This document shows, in pieces, positions 1 to 9,217 of a stretch of 54,548 bases of DNA (positions are counted from its first letter, which is position 1; each line of letters starts with the position of its first letter). The notes under the pieces were generated by a model that ran no database searches, was not told where the DNA came from, and saw only the letters and a program-made list of their open reading frames with translations. Where the stretch lies: positions 1 through 54,548 of the forward strand of contig CAIPAH010000001.1 in the NCBI GenBank assembly GCA_903862955.1, in the 5' to 3' direction. The translations under genes and the position numbers were made by a program. This DNA comes from an uncultured Opitutia bacterium. Its GTDB lineage: Bacteria > Verrucomicrobiota > Verrucomicrobiia > Opitutales > Opitutaceae.

Positions 1-549
1 CTTGAAGGCGCCGTGCGAGGTGCCGATCGCGCAGGCGAGGGAATCGCAGCCGGTCTTGGCGACGAAGTCCCGGGCTTGGGCGGGATCAGTGAGGCAGGCA
101 TTGCCTTCCTCGACCTTGATGTCCTCCTCGACGCCGCCGAGCATGCCGAGCTCGGCCTCGACGGAGATGCCCTTGGCGTGGGCCTTGTCGACCACGCGCT
201 TCGTGATCGCGACGTTCTGCTCGAAGGATTCGTGCGAGGCGTCGATCATCACGGAACTGAAGAAGCCTCCGCCGATGCACTCGTAGCAGGTCTCCTCGTC
301 GCCGTGGTCGAGGTGCACCGCGTAAACGGCCTCGGGAAAGATGTCCCCGGCGGCGCGGATGATCGCCTCAAGCATGCGCTTGTCGGTGTATTTGCGCGCC
401 CCCTTCGAAATCTGGATGATGAACGGCGCGGAAGAGGCGATGCAGCCCTTGAAAAGGCCCATCGCCTGCTCGGCGTTGTTGATATTGTAGGCGCCGACGG
501 CGTATTTCCCGTAGGCGTGTTTGAACAGCTGACCAGTGGTTACGATCAT
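1..549 (-). CDS. fba: Class II fructose-bisphosphate aldolase (ketose-bisphosphate aldolase), C-terminus beyond window
   Basis: This is the N-terminal 183 codons of a class II, metal-dependent aldolase, read on the minus strand from ATG at 549-547 and open through base 1. Family role: reversible cleavage of fructose 1,6-bisphosphate to DHAP and glyceraldehyde 3-phosphate in cytosolic glycolysis and gluconeogenesis. Visible hallmarks are HLDHGD at residues 79-84 (a zinc-ligand His and the catalytic Asp), an ASHE segment, EAELG (a metal-ligand Glu region) and GTSHGAFK at the truncated edge (phosphate-binding loop). The start is followed directly by the typical aldolase opening with YAVGAYNINN, so the N-terminus is complete. 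It lies about 58 bases downstream of the hypothetical gene at 608-1645 on the same strand. The ATG is preceded by CTCTCCC rather than by a Shine-Dalgarno sequence. Tagatose-bisphosphate aldolase is the main alternative within the family. Confidence 0.93.
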   Translation of the reverse strand, partial: MIVTTGQLFKHAYGKYAVGAYNINNAEQAMGLFKGCIASSAPFIIQISKGARKYTDKRMLEAIIRAAGDIFPEAVYAVHLDHGDEETCYECIGGGFFSSVMIDASHESFEQNVAITKRVVDKAHAKGISVEAELGMLGGVEEDIKVEEGNACLTDPAQARDFVAKTGCDSLACAIGTSHGAFK

Positions 550-607
550 GGGAGAGAGATGTCCCCATTATCCGAAAATCGGACTGCCGCCACAAGCGTA
601 TTATCTG

Positions 608-1645
608 TCAGCCGCCGCCCGGTCCGGTTTTCGAGGGCGTCGACGTCGTCGTTCCGGTCGTGCCCGTAGTCCCGGTGGTGCCGGCGTTGCGAAATTGATT
701 GCGCATGGCCTGGGTGAGCTGGGCCTGGGCCTGTTGCGCGGCTTGGAGCTGCTGCAGGGCGGTCACCTGCGTCGGCGCGAGCACCGACTGCGCCTGCGCG
801 ATGGCGTTGTTGGTGATGGGCGTGTTGGCCTGGGCGCCGCCAAAGCCGACGCCGAAGGCTGCCGCGACGGTGGCGCGCGTGGAATTGCCGTTCGCATTGC
901 TGGAAGCGGGGGCGTTGGCGGCGAGGATCGAGACCATTTGTTCCGTCTGGTCGGCCGTCAGCGGCGTGCTGGTGTAGCTGAGGGACTGGGCCAGCTGGTT
1001 GACCACGTTGCGCTGGGGCAGTGTCTGCTGATACTGCTGATATTGCGCGTAACCGGCGTCGCCGAGCGTGGCCTTGATGTTGTTGTCGGCCTCGGCCTGT
1101 GCGTCTGCGACGAGCTTCTGGAAATCCTCCGGGTCGGTGCGCGGATTGATGCCCTGCGCGCGGGCGGCCGCGAGCGCGTCGGTGACGGCGGTTTGTTTCT
1201 CGACCAGCAGGTTTTTGAATTTGTCCAGCTGCTCCGGTGTCAGGTTCAGGTTCTTGAACAGCGCAGCGTAGCGTCCATCGAGGGCGGCCTTCTGCTGGAT
1301 GGCCATGAGCTTCTGGATCTCCGGCTTGTCCATCATGGCCATGAAATTGGCGGCCATGTTGCCGCGGTTGCCTCCGCGGCCCTCCGGACCGCCCGAAGCA
1401 GGACCGCCCGGGCCGTCTTCGGCGCCGCCGCCGGGACCGCGCGCGCGCGCGGCCAGCGCGGCCTCGAGCTCGTGCTTGCGCTTTTCCGCGGCCCACAGGC
1501 GCTTTTGCAGGTCGGCGCGTTCGTCGCTTTGCAGCGTCGCCGCACGGAGTTGGATCAATTCCTGGTATTGGTTCCAAGCCAAGGCGGCTCCACCGATCGT
1601 GGTGAGCGCGAGGAAGGCGATGAGGTAGTTTTTTGGGGTGCTCAC
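608..1645 (-). CDS. Membrane-anchored LTXXQ/Spy-like hypothetical protein (345 aa)
   Basis: No firm family is assigned. An N-terminal uncleaved signal-anchor (about residues 7-24) is followed by a charged helical stretch likely to form a coiled coil (about 30-70), then a Gly/Pro/Arg-rich linker. Helical segments follow with LTPEQLDKFK and LTADQTEQM motifs, which resemble the LTXXQ repeats of Spy/CpxP-type periplasmic proteins. The C-terminal part is rich in Gln and Ala and ends in a Thr-Gly repeat tail with a Gly-Pro finish. The predicted location is the periplasmic face of the inner membrane. The start codon is GTG (1645-1643); no closer ATG leaves the anchor intact. By analogy with Spy-like proteins it could sense or buffer envelope stress, but that is inference from two short motifs and overall helix content. 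Confidence 0.7.
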   Translation of the reverse strand: MSTPKNYLIAFLALTTIGGAALAWNQYQELIQLRAATLQSDERADLQKRLWAAEKRKHELEAALAARARGPGGGAEDGPGGPASGGPEGRGGNRGNMAANFMAMMDKPEIQKLMAIQQKAALDGRYAALFKNLNLTPEQLDKFKNLLVEKQTAVTDALAAARAQGINPRTDPEDFQKLVADAQAEADNNIKATLGDAGYAQYQQYQQTLPQRNVVNQLAQSLSYTSTPLTADQTEQMVSILAANAPASSNANGNSTRATVAAAFGVGFGGAQANTPITNNAIAQAQSVLAPTQVTALQQLQAAQQAQAQLTQAMRNQFRNAGTTGTTGTTGTTTSTPSKTGPGGG

Positions 1646-1699
1646 GTTGGATAAGTGACGTGTTGAAGCGGAGGAAGTTACTCCTGGCTTGCGGGCGGG

Positions 1700-4495
1700 T
1701 CAGCGCGGCGGGAACTCAAAGTCCGCCTTGGCCTTGGTTTTCGATAGCACGAGGTAGGCGCTGAACGGCTGCATCCGCTTCGACATCAGGCCCTCGATCA
1801 GATTGGTGCGGCCGGTCTCCATCATCTGGCGGACCTCCTCGACCGGAATTTCCTTCGCGCAGACGTGGCGCTTCATGGTGAAGACGATGCGGTTGTCCTG
1901 GTCGGGCTTGCGCACGTAGTAGGAGTCGGCCGTCTGGACGAGCTCGCCGCCCTGGTGGGACTTGCTCGTCCCGATGATCACCCCTTTCGACAGGTCGGGG
2001 GGCGTGCGCGGCTTGCGGGCGATGGGCTTGCCGTCCTTGTCGAGCTTGGGTGCCCGCGGCGGAAATTCCCACGAGATGCGGGCGCCCTCGCGCTTGAGGA
2101 AGGCGCTGAACGGCCGGCCTTTCTTCGAGGTGAAGCCCTCGATCAGGTCGGTTTTGCCCTCGCCGATGAGCTTGATGACCTGCTCCTGCTGGATGGGTTT
2201 CTGGCACATGAGCCGGCCGACGCGGAAGGTCTGCTTCCACGCGTCGCCCTCGCGCTCGCGCAGCACGTATTGCGAACCCACCTCGCAGAGCTCGGCGCCG
2301 GTCTTCGGGTCGGTCCAGAATGGCGTCAGCGTGGAGACGTCGAACTTATCGCCGAAATCATACTCGGTCTTCCATTTGCCCTTCTCCTCGTCCTTCACGA
2401 GCTTGAGCACGGCGTTGAAACGGTTGCGGGTCTTGGCGGAGATGAAGCCATCCAGCGGGCCGATGGAACGCTTCTCGACCAGCTCGCGGACCTCGGACTC
2501 CTCCATTTTGCGTCCGCCGATGACCTTGTAGACCATGAACTCGCCGTCCTGCGATTTGTAGCCGCGGAGGGTTTCGCGCAGCGGCTTGCCATCGGTGGGC
2601 GAGGGGATGTCGGTGACGCGGGCGATGGAGTCGTCCTCCTCGAAGTTCTTCACGCGGTCGATGATGCCCTTGGTCTGCTCGATGACCTCGTCCATGAACT
2701 GAGTGCGGGAGAACTTGTCGTGCTCCATCTGGCGGAGCTTGAATTCCCACTCACCGGTCATGGCCGGCAGCGTGAGCGCGTCGGCCTTCACCGCGGAGAG
2801 GAACTGCAGCAGCTGCTCGGCCTTGGCCGTGGGCAGCAACTCGCGCTGGGCGCGGTCGAGGTATTTTTGATTGATGAGGCCGTCAATCGTGTCGGCGCGC
2901 GTGGCGGGCGTCCCGAGACCGCGCTCCTTCATCGCCTCGGCGAATTCCTCGTCCTCGATGAGCTTCCCGGCGCCTTCCATGGCGGAGAGCAACGTGGCCT
3001 CCGTGTAGCGCGGCGGCGGTTTCGTCGTTTCGGCGTGCAGCTGCGAGCCGACCGTCTGGGCCTTGGGGGGCGCGCCGTCCTCGGCGGAAAGCGCGGGCAG
3101 GGCTTTGGAGTCGGGGGCGTCGTCATCGACGGTGGATCGGCCGTAAACCGCGAGCCAGCCGGGAGCGGTGAGGACCTTGCCCTCGGTCTTGAACTCGTGC
3201 GTGGCGACCGTGCTGATGCGCGTGGTGATGTCGAATTCCGCGGCCGGGTAGAACGCCGCGACGAAGCGCCGCGCGATCATGTCGAAGACCTTCGCTTCCA
3301 TTTCGTCGAGGTGCTTGGCCTCGTGCGCGGTGGGTATGATGGCGAAGTGATCCGAGATCTGCGCATTATTAAAGATGCGCTTGTTGGGCCGCAGCCAGCC
3401 CTCGCTCAGGACCTTGTGCGCGTGGACGCCGAGTTCACCGTGGAGGTTGGTCAGCGTCTCGCGGCAGGTCGGGATGTAATCCTCCGGCAGCGCACGCGAG
3501 TCGGTGCGGGGGTAGGTGATCATCTTGTGCCGCTCGTAGAGCGCCTGGGCGATCTGGAGTGTGCGGCGCGCGGGCAGGCCGTAGCGGTTGTTCGCTTCGC
3601 GCTGCAGCGTCGTGAGATCGTAAAGCCGGGGCGCGGCCTGGGTGCTGCCCTTTTTCTCTTCCGTCACGCGGGCGGCAGGCTGGCCGGCGCACGCGCTGAT
3701 GACGGCGTCGGCGAGGGCTTTTTCCCAGATGCGGTCGATGCGGTCGTGGTCGTCGCTTTCTACGCGCTTGAAGTTCGGGCGTTGGAACACGCCCTCGTAG
3801 CGGCCCTTGGCCACCTCGAATGTCGCGGTCACGCGCCAGAAAGCACGGGGCTTGAAATTTCGGATCTCGAGTTCGCGCGCGTAGACGATCGCGAGGGTGG
3901 GGGTTTGCACGCGGCCGACCGAGGCCACGTTGCCGGCGCGCGAGCCGAACATGCGTTTCGTGAGCGCGCGCGTGCCGTTGATGCCGATCAGCCAGTCGCT
4001 CTCGCTGCGGCAGCGGGCGGCGTCGGCGAGGCCGGCCATCTGCTTGCCGTCGCGGAGATGCTTGAAGGCTTCCTGGATGCCGCCGGACGTCATGGTCTGC
4101 ATCCACGCGCGCTTCACGGGCAGCTTGCTCTTGGTGAGCTGGTAGAGATAGGCGAAGATCAACTCGCCCTCGCGGCCGGCGTCGCAGGCGTTGATGACCT
4201 GGTCGATGTCCTTGCGCGCGAGCAGCTTTTTCAGCGCCTGGTAGCGGTCCTTGGACTGCTCAATGGGCTTGAGGCCGAACTTGGCAGGAATGATCGGCAG
4301 TGTCTCGAGGCGCCAGAAGCCGTATTTCTTCTTGTCGATGTCCTCGGGCATCTCGAGTTCCACCAGGTGGCCGAGCGCATAGGAAATGACATATTCGTCG
4401 CTCTCGTAGTGCTCCCCTTTCTTGGGGATTTTGCCGAGGGCCTTGGCGAGGTCAGCCGCCACGGAGGGCTTCTCGGCGATGATGAGGGACTTCAT
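1700..4495 (-). CDS. topB: Type IA DNA topoisomerase (topoisomerase III-like)
   Basis: A 931-residue type IA topoisomerase that relaxes or decatenates DNA by single-strand passage. The N-terminus (KSLIIAEKPSVAADLAKALG) is the TopB-type Toprim start, and the acidic Toprim motif DAGREGELIF is intact. The active-site tyrosine lies in MITYPRTDSR near residue 328. After the catalytic core the C-terminal third holds three related modules of about 80 residues, each ending in a motif of the form GF-S-K-(K/R)-x-x-x-F-x-A with an aromatic/Pro close (for example FTSKKGRPFSAFL and LMSKRMQPFSAYL). These are the topoisomerase C-terminal repeat type seen in TopB-like proteins, and they replace the Cys4 zinc fingers of TopA. 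It is longer than E. coli TopB (653 aa), and the extra length is mostly the repeats. No helicase or mobile-element gene lies nearby, so it looks chromosomal. Confidence 0.95.
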   Translation of the reverse strand: MKSLIIAEKPSVAADLAKALGKIPKKGEHYESDEYVISYALGHLVELEMPEDIDKKKYGFWRLETLPIIPAKFGLKPIEQSKDRYQALKKLLARKDIDQVINACDAGREGELIFAYLYQLTKSKLPVKRAWMQTMTSGGIQEAFKHLRDGKQMAGLADAARCRSESDWLIGINGTRALTKRMFGSRAGNVASVGRVQTPTLAIVYARELEIRNFKPRAFWRVTATFEVAKGRYEGVFQRPNFKRVESDDHDRIDRIWEKALADAVISACAGQPAARVTEEKKGSTQAAPRLYDLTTLQREANNRYGLPARRTLQIAQALYERHKMITYPRTDSRALPEDYIPTCRETLTNLHGELGVHAHKVLSEGWLRPNKRIFNNAQISDHFAIIPTAHEAKHLDEMEAKVFDMIARRFVAAFYPAAEFDITTRISTVATHEFKTEGKVLTAPGWLAVYGRSTVDDDAPDSKALPALSAEDGAPPKAQTVGSQLHAETTKPPPRYTEATLLSAMEGAGKLIEDEEFAEAMKERGLGTPATRADTIDGLINQKYLDRAQRELLPTAKAEQLLQFLSAVKADALTLPAMTGEWEFKLRQMEHDKFSRTQFMDEVIEQTKGIIDRVKNFEEDDSIARVTDIPSPTDGKPLRETLRGYKSQDGEFMVYKVIGGRKMEESEVRELVEKRSIGPLDGFISAKTRNRFNAVLKLVKDEEKGKWKTEYDFGDKFDVSTLTPFWTDPKTGAELCEVGSQYVLREREGDAWKQTFRVGRLMCQKPIQQEQVIKLIGEGKTDLIEGFTSKKGRPFSAFLKREGARISWEFPPRAPKLDKDGKPIARKPRTPPDLSKGVIIGTSKSHQGGELVQTADSYYVRKPDQDNRIVFTMKRHVCAKEIPVEEVRQMMETGRTNLIEGLMSKRMQPFSAYLVLSKTKAKADFEFPPR

Positions 4496-4609
4496 GTGGA
4501 CGCGAGCGGTTACGCGCCGCGCGCGGCGATTTCAAGGATTAGTTTTCGCGGGCACCAAAACCCGCGCGCAATATTTCCGCTCGTTACCGAGGGGAAAACA
4601 CCGCCGCGC

Positions 4610-5698
4610 TCACGCCGGAAGTTTCGGTGTTTCCGCGAGCGCCGCGTCGAGCGACTGCAGCAGGGACGCGATCGAGGCGGCGGTTTCGTCGCCCATGTTG
4701 GAGATGCGGAAAGTCTTCCCCTTGAGCTTGCCGTAGCCGCCGTCGATGACGAGCGAGTGCTTCGTTTTCAGGATCTTGTTCAGCGCGGGCAGATCGTAAC
4801 CGAGGGTGTTGGCAAAGCAGTTGAGGGTGACCGAGCCGTAGCCTTCCTTCGGGAACAGCTTGAATCCTTTCGCGGTGCCCCAGTGGCGCACGGTCTGGTT
4901 GAGCCGCGCGTGACGGGCGAAGCGGGCGGGCAGGCCCTCGGCGGCGATGTCCTCGAGCTTGGACTTGAGCGCGTAGATCAGCGGGATGATCGGCGTGCTC
5001 GGGGTCATGCCCAACTCGTGGTTCTTCTGGAATTCGAGAAAATCGAAGTAATACCCGCGGTCCGCAACAGTAGCCGCGCGGGCGAGCGCCCGTTTCGAGA
5101 CCGAGAGGAACGACATGCCGGGCGGGAGCGCGAAGGCCTTTTGCGAGCCACTGACGAGCACGTCGATGCCGAGTTCGTCCTTCGGGATCGGCAGGGCGCT
5201 AAGCGAGCTGACGGTGTCGACGATGGCGATGACGTCGGGAAATTCGCGCACGACGGCCATGATGGCGGCGAGATCGCTCATGCAGCCGCAGGACGTCTCG
5301 TTGTGGATCAGCGTGAGCGCATCATAGGCACCGGTGGCAAGTTCGCGGCGCACGGCGGCGGGATCGACGGGCTGGCCCCATTCGAATTTGAGCGCGCCGG
5401 CGGGCTTGCCGCAGCGCTGGGCGACATCGAGCCACTTGTCGGAGAAGGCGCCGTTCATGCAGGCCAGCACCTTCTTTTTGACGACATTGCGGATGGAGCC
5501 CTCCATCACGCCCCACGCGCTGCTGGTGGATAGATACACCGGGTCAGCGGTGCCAGCGATGGCCTGCAGGCCGGGCTGGAGGGAATTGTAGAGCGCGACA
5601 AAGTCGGTGCTGCGATGGCCGATCATCGGCTGGGCCATGGCGCGGAGGGTTTTTTCCGAAACGGCGACAGGGCCGGGGATGAAAAGTTTGTAGCTCAT
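4610..5698 (-). CDS. Class V aminotransferase (alanine-glyoxylate / serine-pyruvate type)
   Basis: A 362-residue fold-type I PLP enzyme. MSYKLFIPGPV matches the usual N-terminus of the SGAT/AGAT branch, so I start at the ATG at 5698-5696 and not at the upstream in-frame codon at 5764, which would add a Pro/Arg-rich segment crossing a repeat-like sequence. The PLP lysine sits in GSQKAFALPPG, after DTVSSLSALPI (PLP-ring Asp). STSSAWGVMEGSIRN and HNETSCGCM line the cofactor pocket. Substrate choice among serine-glyoxylate, alanine-glyoxylate and (S)-ureidoglycine cannot be read from the sequence; a role in glycine/serine interconversion is likely. It is divergent from lpxK across a 119-base spacer, and the ATG is preceded by TTCCC. 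Confidence 0.88.
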   Translation of the reverse strand: MSYKLFIPGPVAVSEKTLRAMAQPMIGHRSTDFVALYNSLQPGLQAIAGTADPVYLSTSSAWGVMEGSIRNVVKKKVLACMNGAFSDKWLDVAQRCGKPAGALKFEWGQPVDPAAVRRELATGAYDALTLIHNETSCGCMSDLAAIMAVVREFPDVIAIVDTVSSLSALPIPKDELGIDVLVSGSQKAFALPPGMSFLSVSKRALARAATVADRGYYFDFLEFQKNHELGMTPSTPIIPLIYALKSKLEDIAAEGLPARFARHARLNQTVRHWGTAKGFKLFPKEGYGSVTLNCFANTLGYDLPALNKILKTKHSLVIDGGYGKLKGKTFRISNMGDETAASIASLLQSLDAALAETPKLPA

Positions 5699-5721
5699 GG
5701 GAAGTGGCGGAGTGCGGGGCC

Positions 5722-5742
5722 GCCCTTCGGCAGGCTCAGGGC
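5722..5742. repeat. Short imperfect palindromic REP-like element
   Basis: The core CCCTTCGGCAGGCTCAGGG, with one extra flanking base on each side, has outer arms GCCCT and AGGGC. It sits in the spacer between two divergent genes. Sequences of the form CCCTTCGxCAxGCTCAGGG recur as intergenic repeats in many high-GC bacteria (general knowledge). I see only this single copy in the window, so its repetitive nature is not shown here. Confidence 0.4.
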
Positions 5743-5817
5743 AGCCGCGGGCGGTGACGCACATGGCTGAAAACAGTTTGCGCGGAGAGCGGCGTCAATC
5801 TTCATTCCCGTCACGGC

Positions 5818-7029
5818 ATGTCGCAATCCTGGCTGCAGAAGAAGTTTAACGCCCTCGAGCTTTACACCATCGATGTGATCCTCGGGCGGCGCGCGGACAC
5901 GGGGGCGGCGGTTTACGGGGCGTTCCTGCAGGTGCTATCCTGGCTGTTCAACGGCATTGTCCAGGCGCGACTCTGGCTCTACGGCCACCGGATTCTCCAC
6001 GACCAGCCGCTCGGCTGCCTGGTCGTCGTGGTGGGCAACCTGACCGTCGGCGGCACTGGGAAAACGCCGGTGGTGGAAAAATTTGCGCGGGCCTTGCGCG
6101 ACCGCGGGCGCCGCGTCGCCATCCTGAGCCGCGGCTACAAGAGCAAGGCGCCGCCGTTTTGGAAGAAGTGGTGGTTCGGTCTGACGCACACCGAGGAGCC
6201 GCCGCCGCGCATCGTGAGCGACGGCGAGCGCGTGCTGCTCGACAGCGAGGAGGCCGGCGACGAGCCCTACATGCTCGCGCGCAACCTGCCCGGCGTGATC
6301 GTGCTGGTGGACAAAAACCGCGTGAAGGCGGGCGCCTACGCCATCAAGCGCTTCGGCTGCGACACGCTCGTGCTCGACGACGGATTCCAATACCTGCCAC
6401 TGAAGGGCCGGCTCAACCTGCTGCTCGTCGACAAGACCAATCCGTTTGGCAACGGCCACCTCTTGCCGCGCGGCATTCTGCGCGAGCCGGTCAAGCACCT
6501 GAAGCGAGCCAGTTACGTCTTCCTGACCAAGTCGAACGGCCAGCGGGACCCGGAACTCGAGGCGCTGATCGCGAAGCACAACCCTGGCGTGGACATCATC
6601 GAGTGCGCCCACCGGCCGCAGTATTTGCAGCGCTTCGGGGCGGCGCCGGAAGGCCCCGGGGCGCGGGAGCCGCTCTCGTATCTCAAGGGCAAGCGCGTCG
6701 CGGCGTTCAGCGGCATTGCCACGCCGGAGAGCTTTGAGAAATTCCTGCGCGACTTGGGCGCCAAGCTCGTCGCGCGCGAGCGGTTCCTCGACCACTACCG
6801 CTACACGGACGAGGATTTCGAGACGCTGTTCGCCCTCGCGCTCCGGGAAGGAGCCGACTGTCTGGTGACGACCGAGAAAGACGCGGTGCGCATCCCCGAA
6901 GGGCGCACCTGGCCGCTGCCGCTGTTTTACCTACGGCTGGAGATCGACATCATCCATGGGGCGGCAGACTTCGATGAGGCAGTGAGCCGGATTTGCTTCC
7001 CGCAAAGCGGGTTACGGCTGGCTGAGTAG
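5818..7029 (+). CDS. lpxK: Tetraacyldisaccharide 4'-kinase
   Basis: LpxK phosphorylates the 4' position of the lipid A disaccharide precursor on the cytoplasmic face of the inner membrane, giving lipid IVA. The 403-aa length is somewhat above the usual 330-370. The N-terminus is a membrane-associated helix region. [12 protein letters not shown] (about residues 73-84) is the characteristic LpxK P-loop. [11 protein letters not shown], with the catalytic DDGFQ, follows near residue 187, and [12 protein letters not shown] near residue 350 is the conserved C-terminal block. It shows that the organism makes lipid A. It heads a plus-strand run with the M29 peptidase, deaminase and pseudouridine synthase genes, although the 60-base gap after it leaves co-transcription open. 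Confidence 0.95.
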   Translation: MSQSWLQKKFNALELYTIDVILGRRADTGAAVYGAFLQVLSWLFNGIVQARLWLYGHRILHDQPLGCLVVVVGNLTVGGTGKTPVVEKFARALRDRGRRVAILSRGYKSKAPPFWKKWWFGLTHTEEPPPRIVSDGERVLLDSEEAGDEPYMLARNLPGVIVLVDKNRVKAGAYAIKRFGCDTLVLDDGFQYLPLKGRLNLLLVDKTNPFGNGHLLPRGILREPVKHLKRASYVFLTKSNGQRDPELEALIAKHNPGVDIIECAHRPQYLQRFGAAPEGPGAREPLSYLKGKRVAAFSGIATPESFEKFLRDLGAKLVARERFLDHYRYTDEDFETLFALALREGADCLVTTEKDAVRIPEGRTWPLPLFYLRLEIDIIHGAADFDEAVSRICFPQSGLRLAE

Positions 7030-7089
7030 GCCGGCGAGGCCGCCGCTCTTTCGCTTGCGCGAGGGCAGGGCGCTGGGGTTGACTGGGGC

Positions 7090-8217
7090 ATGATTATCGA
7101 TCCCCGCATCACGCAATTGGCCGACGGACTGATCGGCTTTTCGACCGCACTCAAGAAGGGCGAGCGCGTCCTGATCGACGCGTTTGACGTGCCCGACGCG
7201 ATTGTCATCGCCCTGATTCGCGCGGCCCGCGCCCGCGGCGCGCATCCCTTGGTGCAGAATCATCGCGCCCGCATCACCCGCGAACTGTCACTGGGCGCCG
7301 AAGAGGCGCAGTTTGCGCCCCATGCCGAGGTGGAGCTCATGCGGATGCAAAAGATGGACGCCTACATCGCGCTTCGCGGGTCCGACAATATTTTCGAGGA
7401 CTCGGATGTCCCAGCCGCGAAGGTGCAGCTCGTCAGCCGCCTGATGAAGCCGGTGCTCGACCACCGCGTGGGCAAGACCAAGTGGGTCGTCCTGCGCTGG
7501 CCGACGCCCGCGATGGCGCAGCAGGCGGGCATGAGCACGGAGGCGTTCGAGGAGTTTTACCTGCGCGTTTGCACGCTGGACTACAGCACGTTCACGCCCG
7601 GCATGGCGGCGCTGAAGAAGCTGATGGACGCGACGGACCGCGTGCGGATCACGGGTCCCGGCACCGACCTGCGTTTTTCGATCAAGGGCATCGGCGCCGT
7701 CCCGTGCGGCGGCCTGCGCAACATCCCGGACGGCGAAGTGTTCTCCTGCCCGGTGAAGGACAGCGTCGAAGGCCACGTGCAATACAACGCGCCGACGGTC
7801 TACCTCGGCTCATCGTTCGACAACATCCGCCTGGCGTTCAAGGCGGGCAAGATCGTGGAGGCGACGTCGAGCAACACGAAGCGCCTGAATGAGATTTTGG
7901 ATAGCGATGCCGGCGCGCGCTACATCGGCGAGTTCGCCATCGGCTTCAATCCCTGCATCCTCGAGCCCATGCGCGACATCCTCTTCGACGAGAAGATTGC
8001 GGGTTCCTTCCACTTCACCCCCGGCCAGGCCTACGAGATCGGCGGCAACGGCAACAAATCGCAGGTTCACTGGGACATGGTTTGCATCCAGCGCCCGGAA
8101 TACGGCGGCGGCGAAATCTGGTTCGACGACGTGCTGATCCGCAAGGACGGCCTGTTCGTCCCGAAGGCGCTGCAGAAGCTGAACCCCGACCAGCTGCTGG
8201 GCAAAGCCGCGAAGTGA
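7090..8217 (+). CDS. M29-family metallo-aminopeptidase
   Basis: A 375-aa cytosolic aminopeptidase of the thermophilic-aminopeptidase (M29, AmpS/PepS) family, which removes N-terminal residues using a two-metal centre. Visible conserved blocks are [11 protein letters not shown] (metal-ligand Glu), [11 protein letters not shown] (second Glu), [17 protein letters not shown] and SQVHWDMV (His and Asp ligands). Length and order of blocks match the family. The stop codon overlaps the next gene's start as ATGA (8215-8219), which indicates translational coupling with the deaminase-like gene. Confidence 0.9.
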   Translation: MIIDPRITQLADGLIGFSTALKKGERVLIDAFDVPDAIVIALIRAARARGAHPLVQNHRARITRELSLGAEEAQFAPHAEVELMRMQKMDAYIALRGSDNIFEDSDVPAAKVQLVSRLMKPVLDHRVGKTKWVVLRWPTPAMAQQAGMSTEAFEEFYLRVCTLDYSTFTPGMAALKKLMDATDRVRITGPGTDLRFSIKGIGAVPCGGLRNIPDGEVFSCPVKDSVEGHVQYNAPTVYLGSSFDNIRLAFKAGKIVEATSSNTKRLNEILDSDAGARYIGEFAIGFNPCILEPMRDILFDEKIAGSFHFTPGQAYEIGGNGNKSQVHWDMVCIQRPEYGGGEIWFDDVLIRKDGLFVPKALQKLNPDQLLGKAAK

Positions 8218-9191
8218 TGCGGGATTTCATCCAGGCCCTGCCCAAGACGGAAACGCACCTGCACGTCGAGGGCGCGCTGCCCTACGACCTGCTCACGGTG
8301 TGGCAGCCGGAGCGCTATCCGCCGAATCCGCCTTTCCGCCGCGCGGGGTATCGCTACGCGACCTTCCCGGATTTCGAGCGCATCCTGCTTGAGAACGCGC
8401 TGCCGTGGTTCACCACGCCGCAGCGCTATTACGAGGCGACGAAGGTCATGTTCGCCCGGCACGTCGCGCAGAACGTGCGCTACGTGGAGACGAGCTTCCA
8501 CCTACCAGTCACGAAATTCATTAACACTCCCGGTCCCGAGATCATCGCCGCGATCCGCGCGGCGGTACCGGCCGGCCTGGAGGTGCGGATCTTCACGGGC
8601 ATGCTGCGCAGCGACATTGCAGGCGACCTGCGGCCCACGATCGACCAACTGCACACCTGGGAGGGGTTGGCGGGCGTGGACCTGCATGGCTTCGAGCAGA
8701 TGCCGACTGAGCCGGACACGGCGGCGGTGTGGGCACGGCTGAGAGCGGCGGGCAAGGTGACCAAGTGCCATGCCGGCGAATTTGACGGGGCGGCACGCGT
8801 GCGCGAGGCGATCGAGGTGCTGGGCGTGACGCGCATCCAGCACGGCGTTCGCGCGATCGAGGATCCGGCGGTGGTCAAACTCGCGGCGGACCGCGGCGTG
8901 ACGTTCGACATCTGCCCGATCAGCAACGTCCGCCTGCAGGTTTTTCCCAACCTCGCGGCGCATCCGATCCGGCGGTTCATGCAGGCCGGCGTTAACTGCA
9001 CCGTCAGCACGGACGATCCGCTGTGCTTCGCGAATGCCGTCAACGACGAGTATGCCGCGCTGGCCGGTGAGCTGAAATTCACCCGCGCGGAGCTGGCCCA
9101 GGTGGCGCGCAATGGCTGGAAGGTGGCGGACGTCACCGCCGGGGCCCGCAAAGCAGCGCTGGACGAAATCGACCGGCTGGCGAAGCTGTAG
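8217..9191 (+). CDS. add: Adenosine/adenine deaminase family amidohydrolase
   Basis: A 324-aa member of the metal-dependent adenosine deaminase family, which hydrolyses the 6-amino group of a purine (purine salvage). The metal-binding HxH is at residues 14-16 (TETHLHVEG). CHAGEF supplies a metal His and the catalytic Glu, IQHGVRA the catalytic His, and STDDPL the metal and catalytic Asp pair, so the active site is complete. I place the start at the ATG at 8217, which overlaps the upstream stop, because translation from the upstream in-frame codon at 8082 would run through the neighbour's coding sequence. At 324 aa it is slightly short for the family. Whether it prefers adenosine, adenine or another aminated base cannot be read from these motifs. 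Confidence 0.87.
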   Translation: MRDFIQALPKTETHLHVEGALPYDLLTVWQPERYPPNPPFRRAGYRYATFPDFERILLENALPWFTTPQRYYEATKVMFARHVAQNVRYVETSFHLPVTKFINTPGPEIIAAIRAAVPAGLEVRIFTGMLRSDIAGDLRPTIDQLHTWEGLAGVDLHGFEQMPTEPDTAAVWARLRAAGKVTKCHAGEFDGAARVREAIEVLGVTRIQHGVRAIEDPAVVKLAADRGVTFDICPISNVRLQVFPNLAAHPIRRFMQAGVNCTVSTDDPLCFANAVNDEYAALAGELKFTRAELAQVARNGWKVADVTAGARKAALDEIDRLAKL

Positions 9192-9217
9192 CCGGGCACC
9201 CAGTCGGTCCCGTCCCC

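Noticed and set aside
640-675. Trinucleotide-like repeat near the end of the LTXXQ-like gene
   Set aside because: It only encodes the Thr-Gly tail of that protein. It is not an independent repeat element.
1865-5533. A 1222-codon plus-strand open frame opposite topB and the aminotransferase gene
   Set aside because: It is an antisense shadow of two well-supported genes. Its Val/Gly/Arg/Asp-rich, motif-free composition is typical of the opposite strand of high-GC codons.
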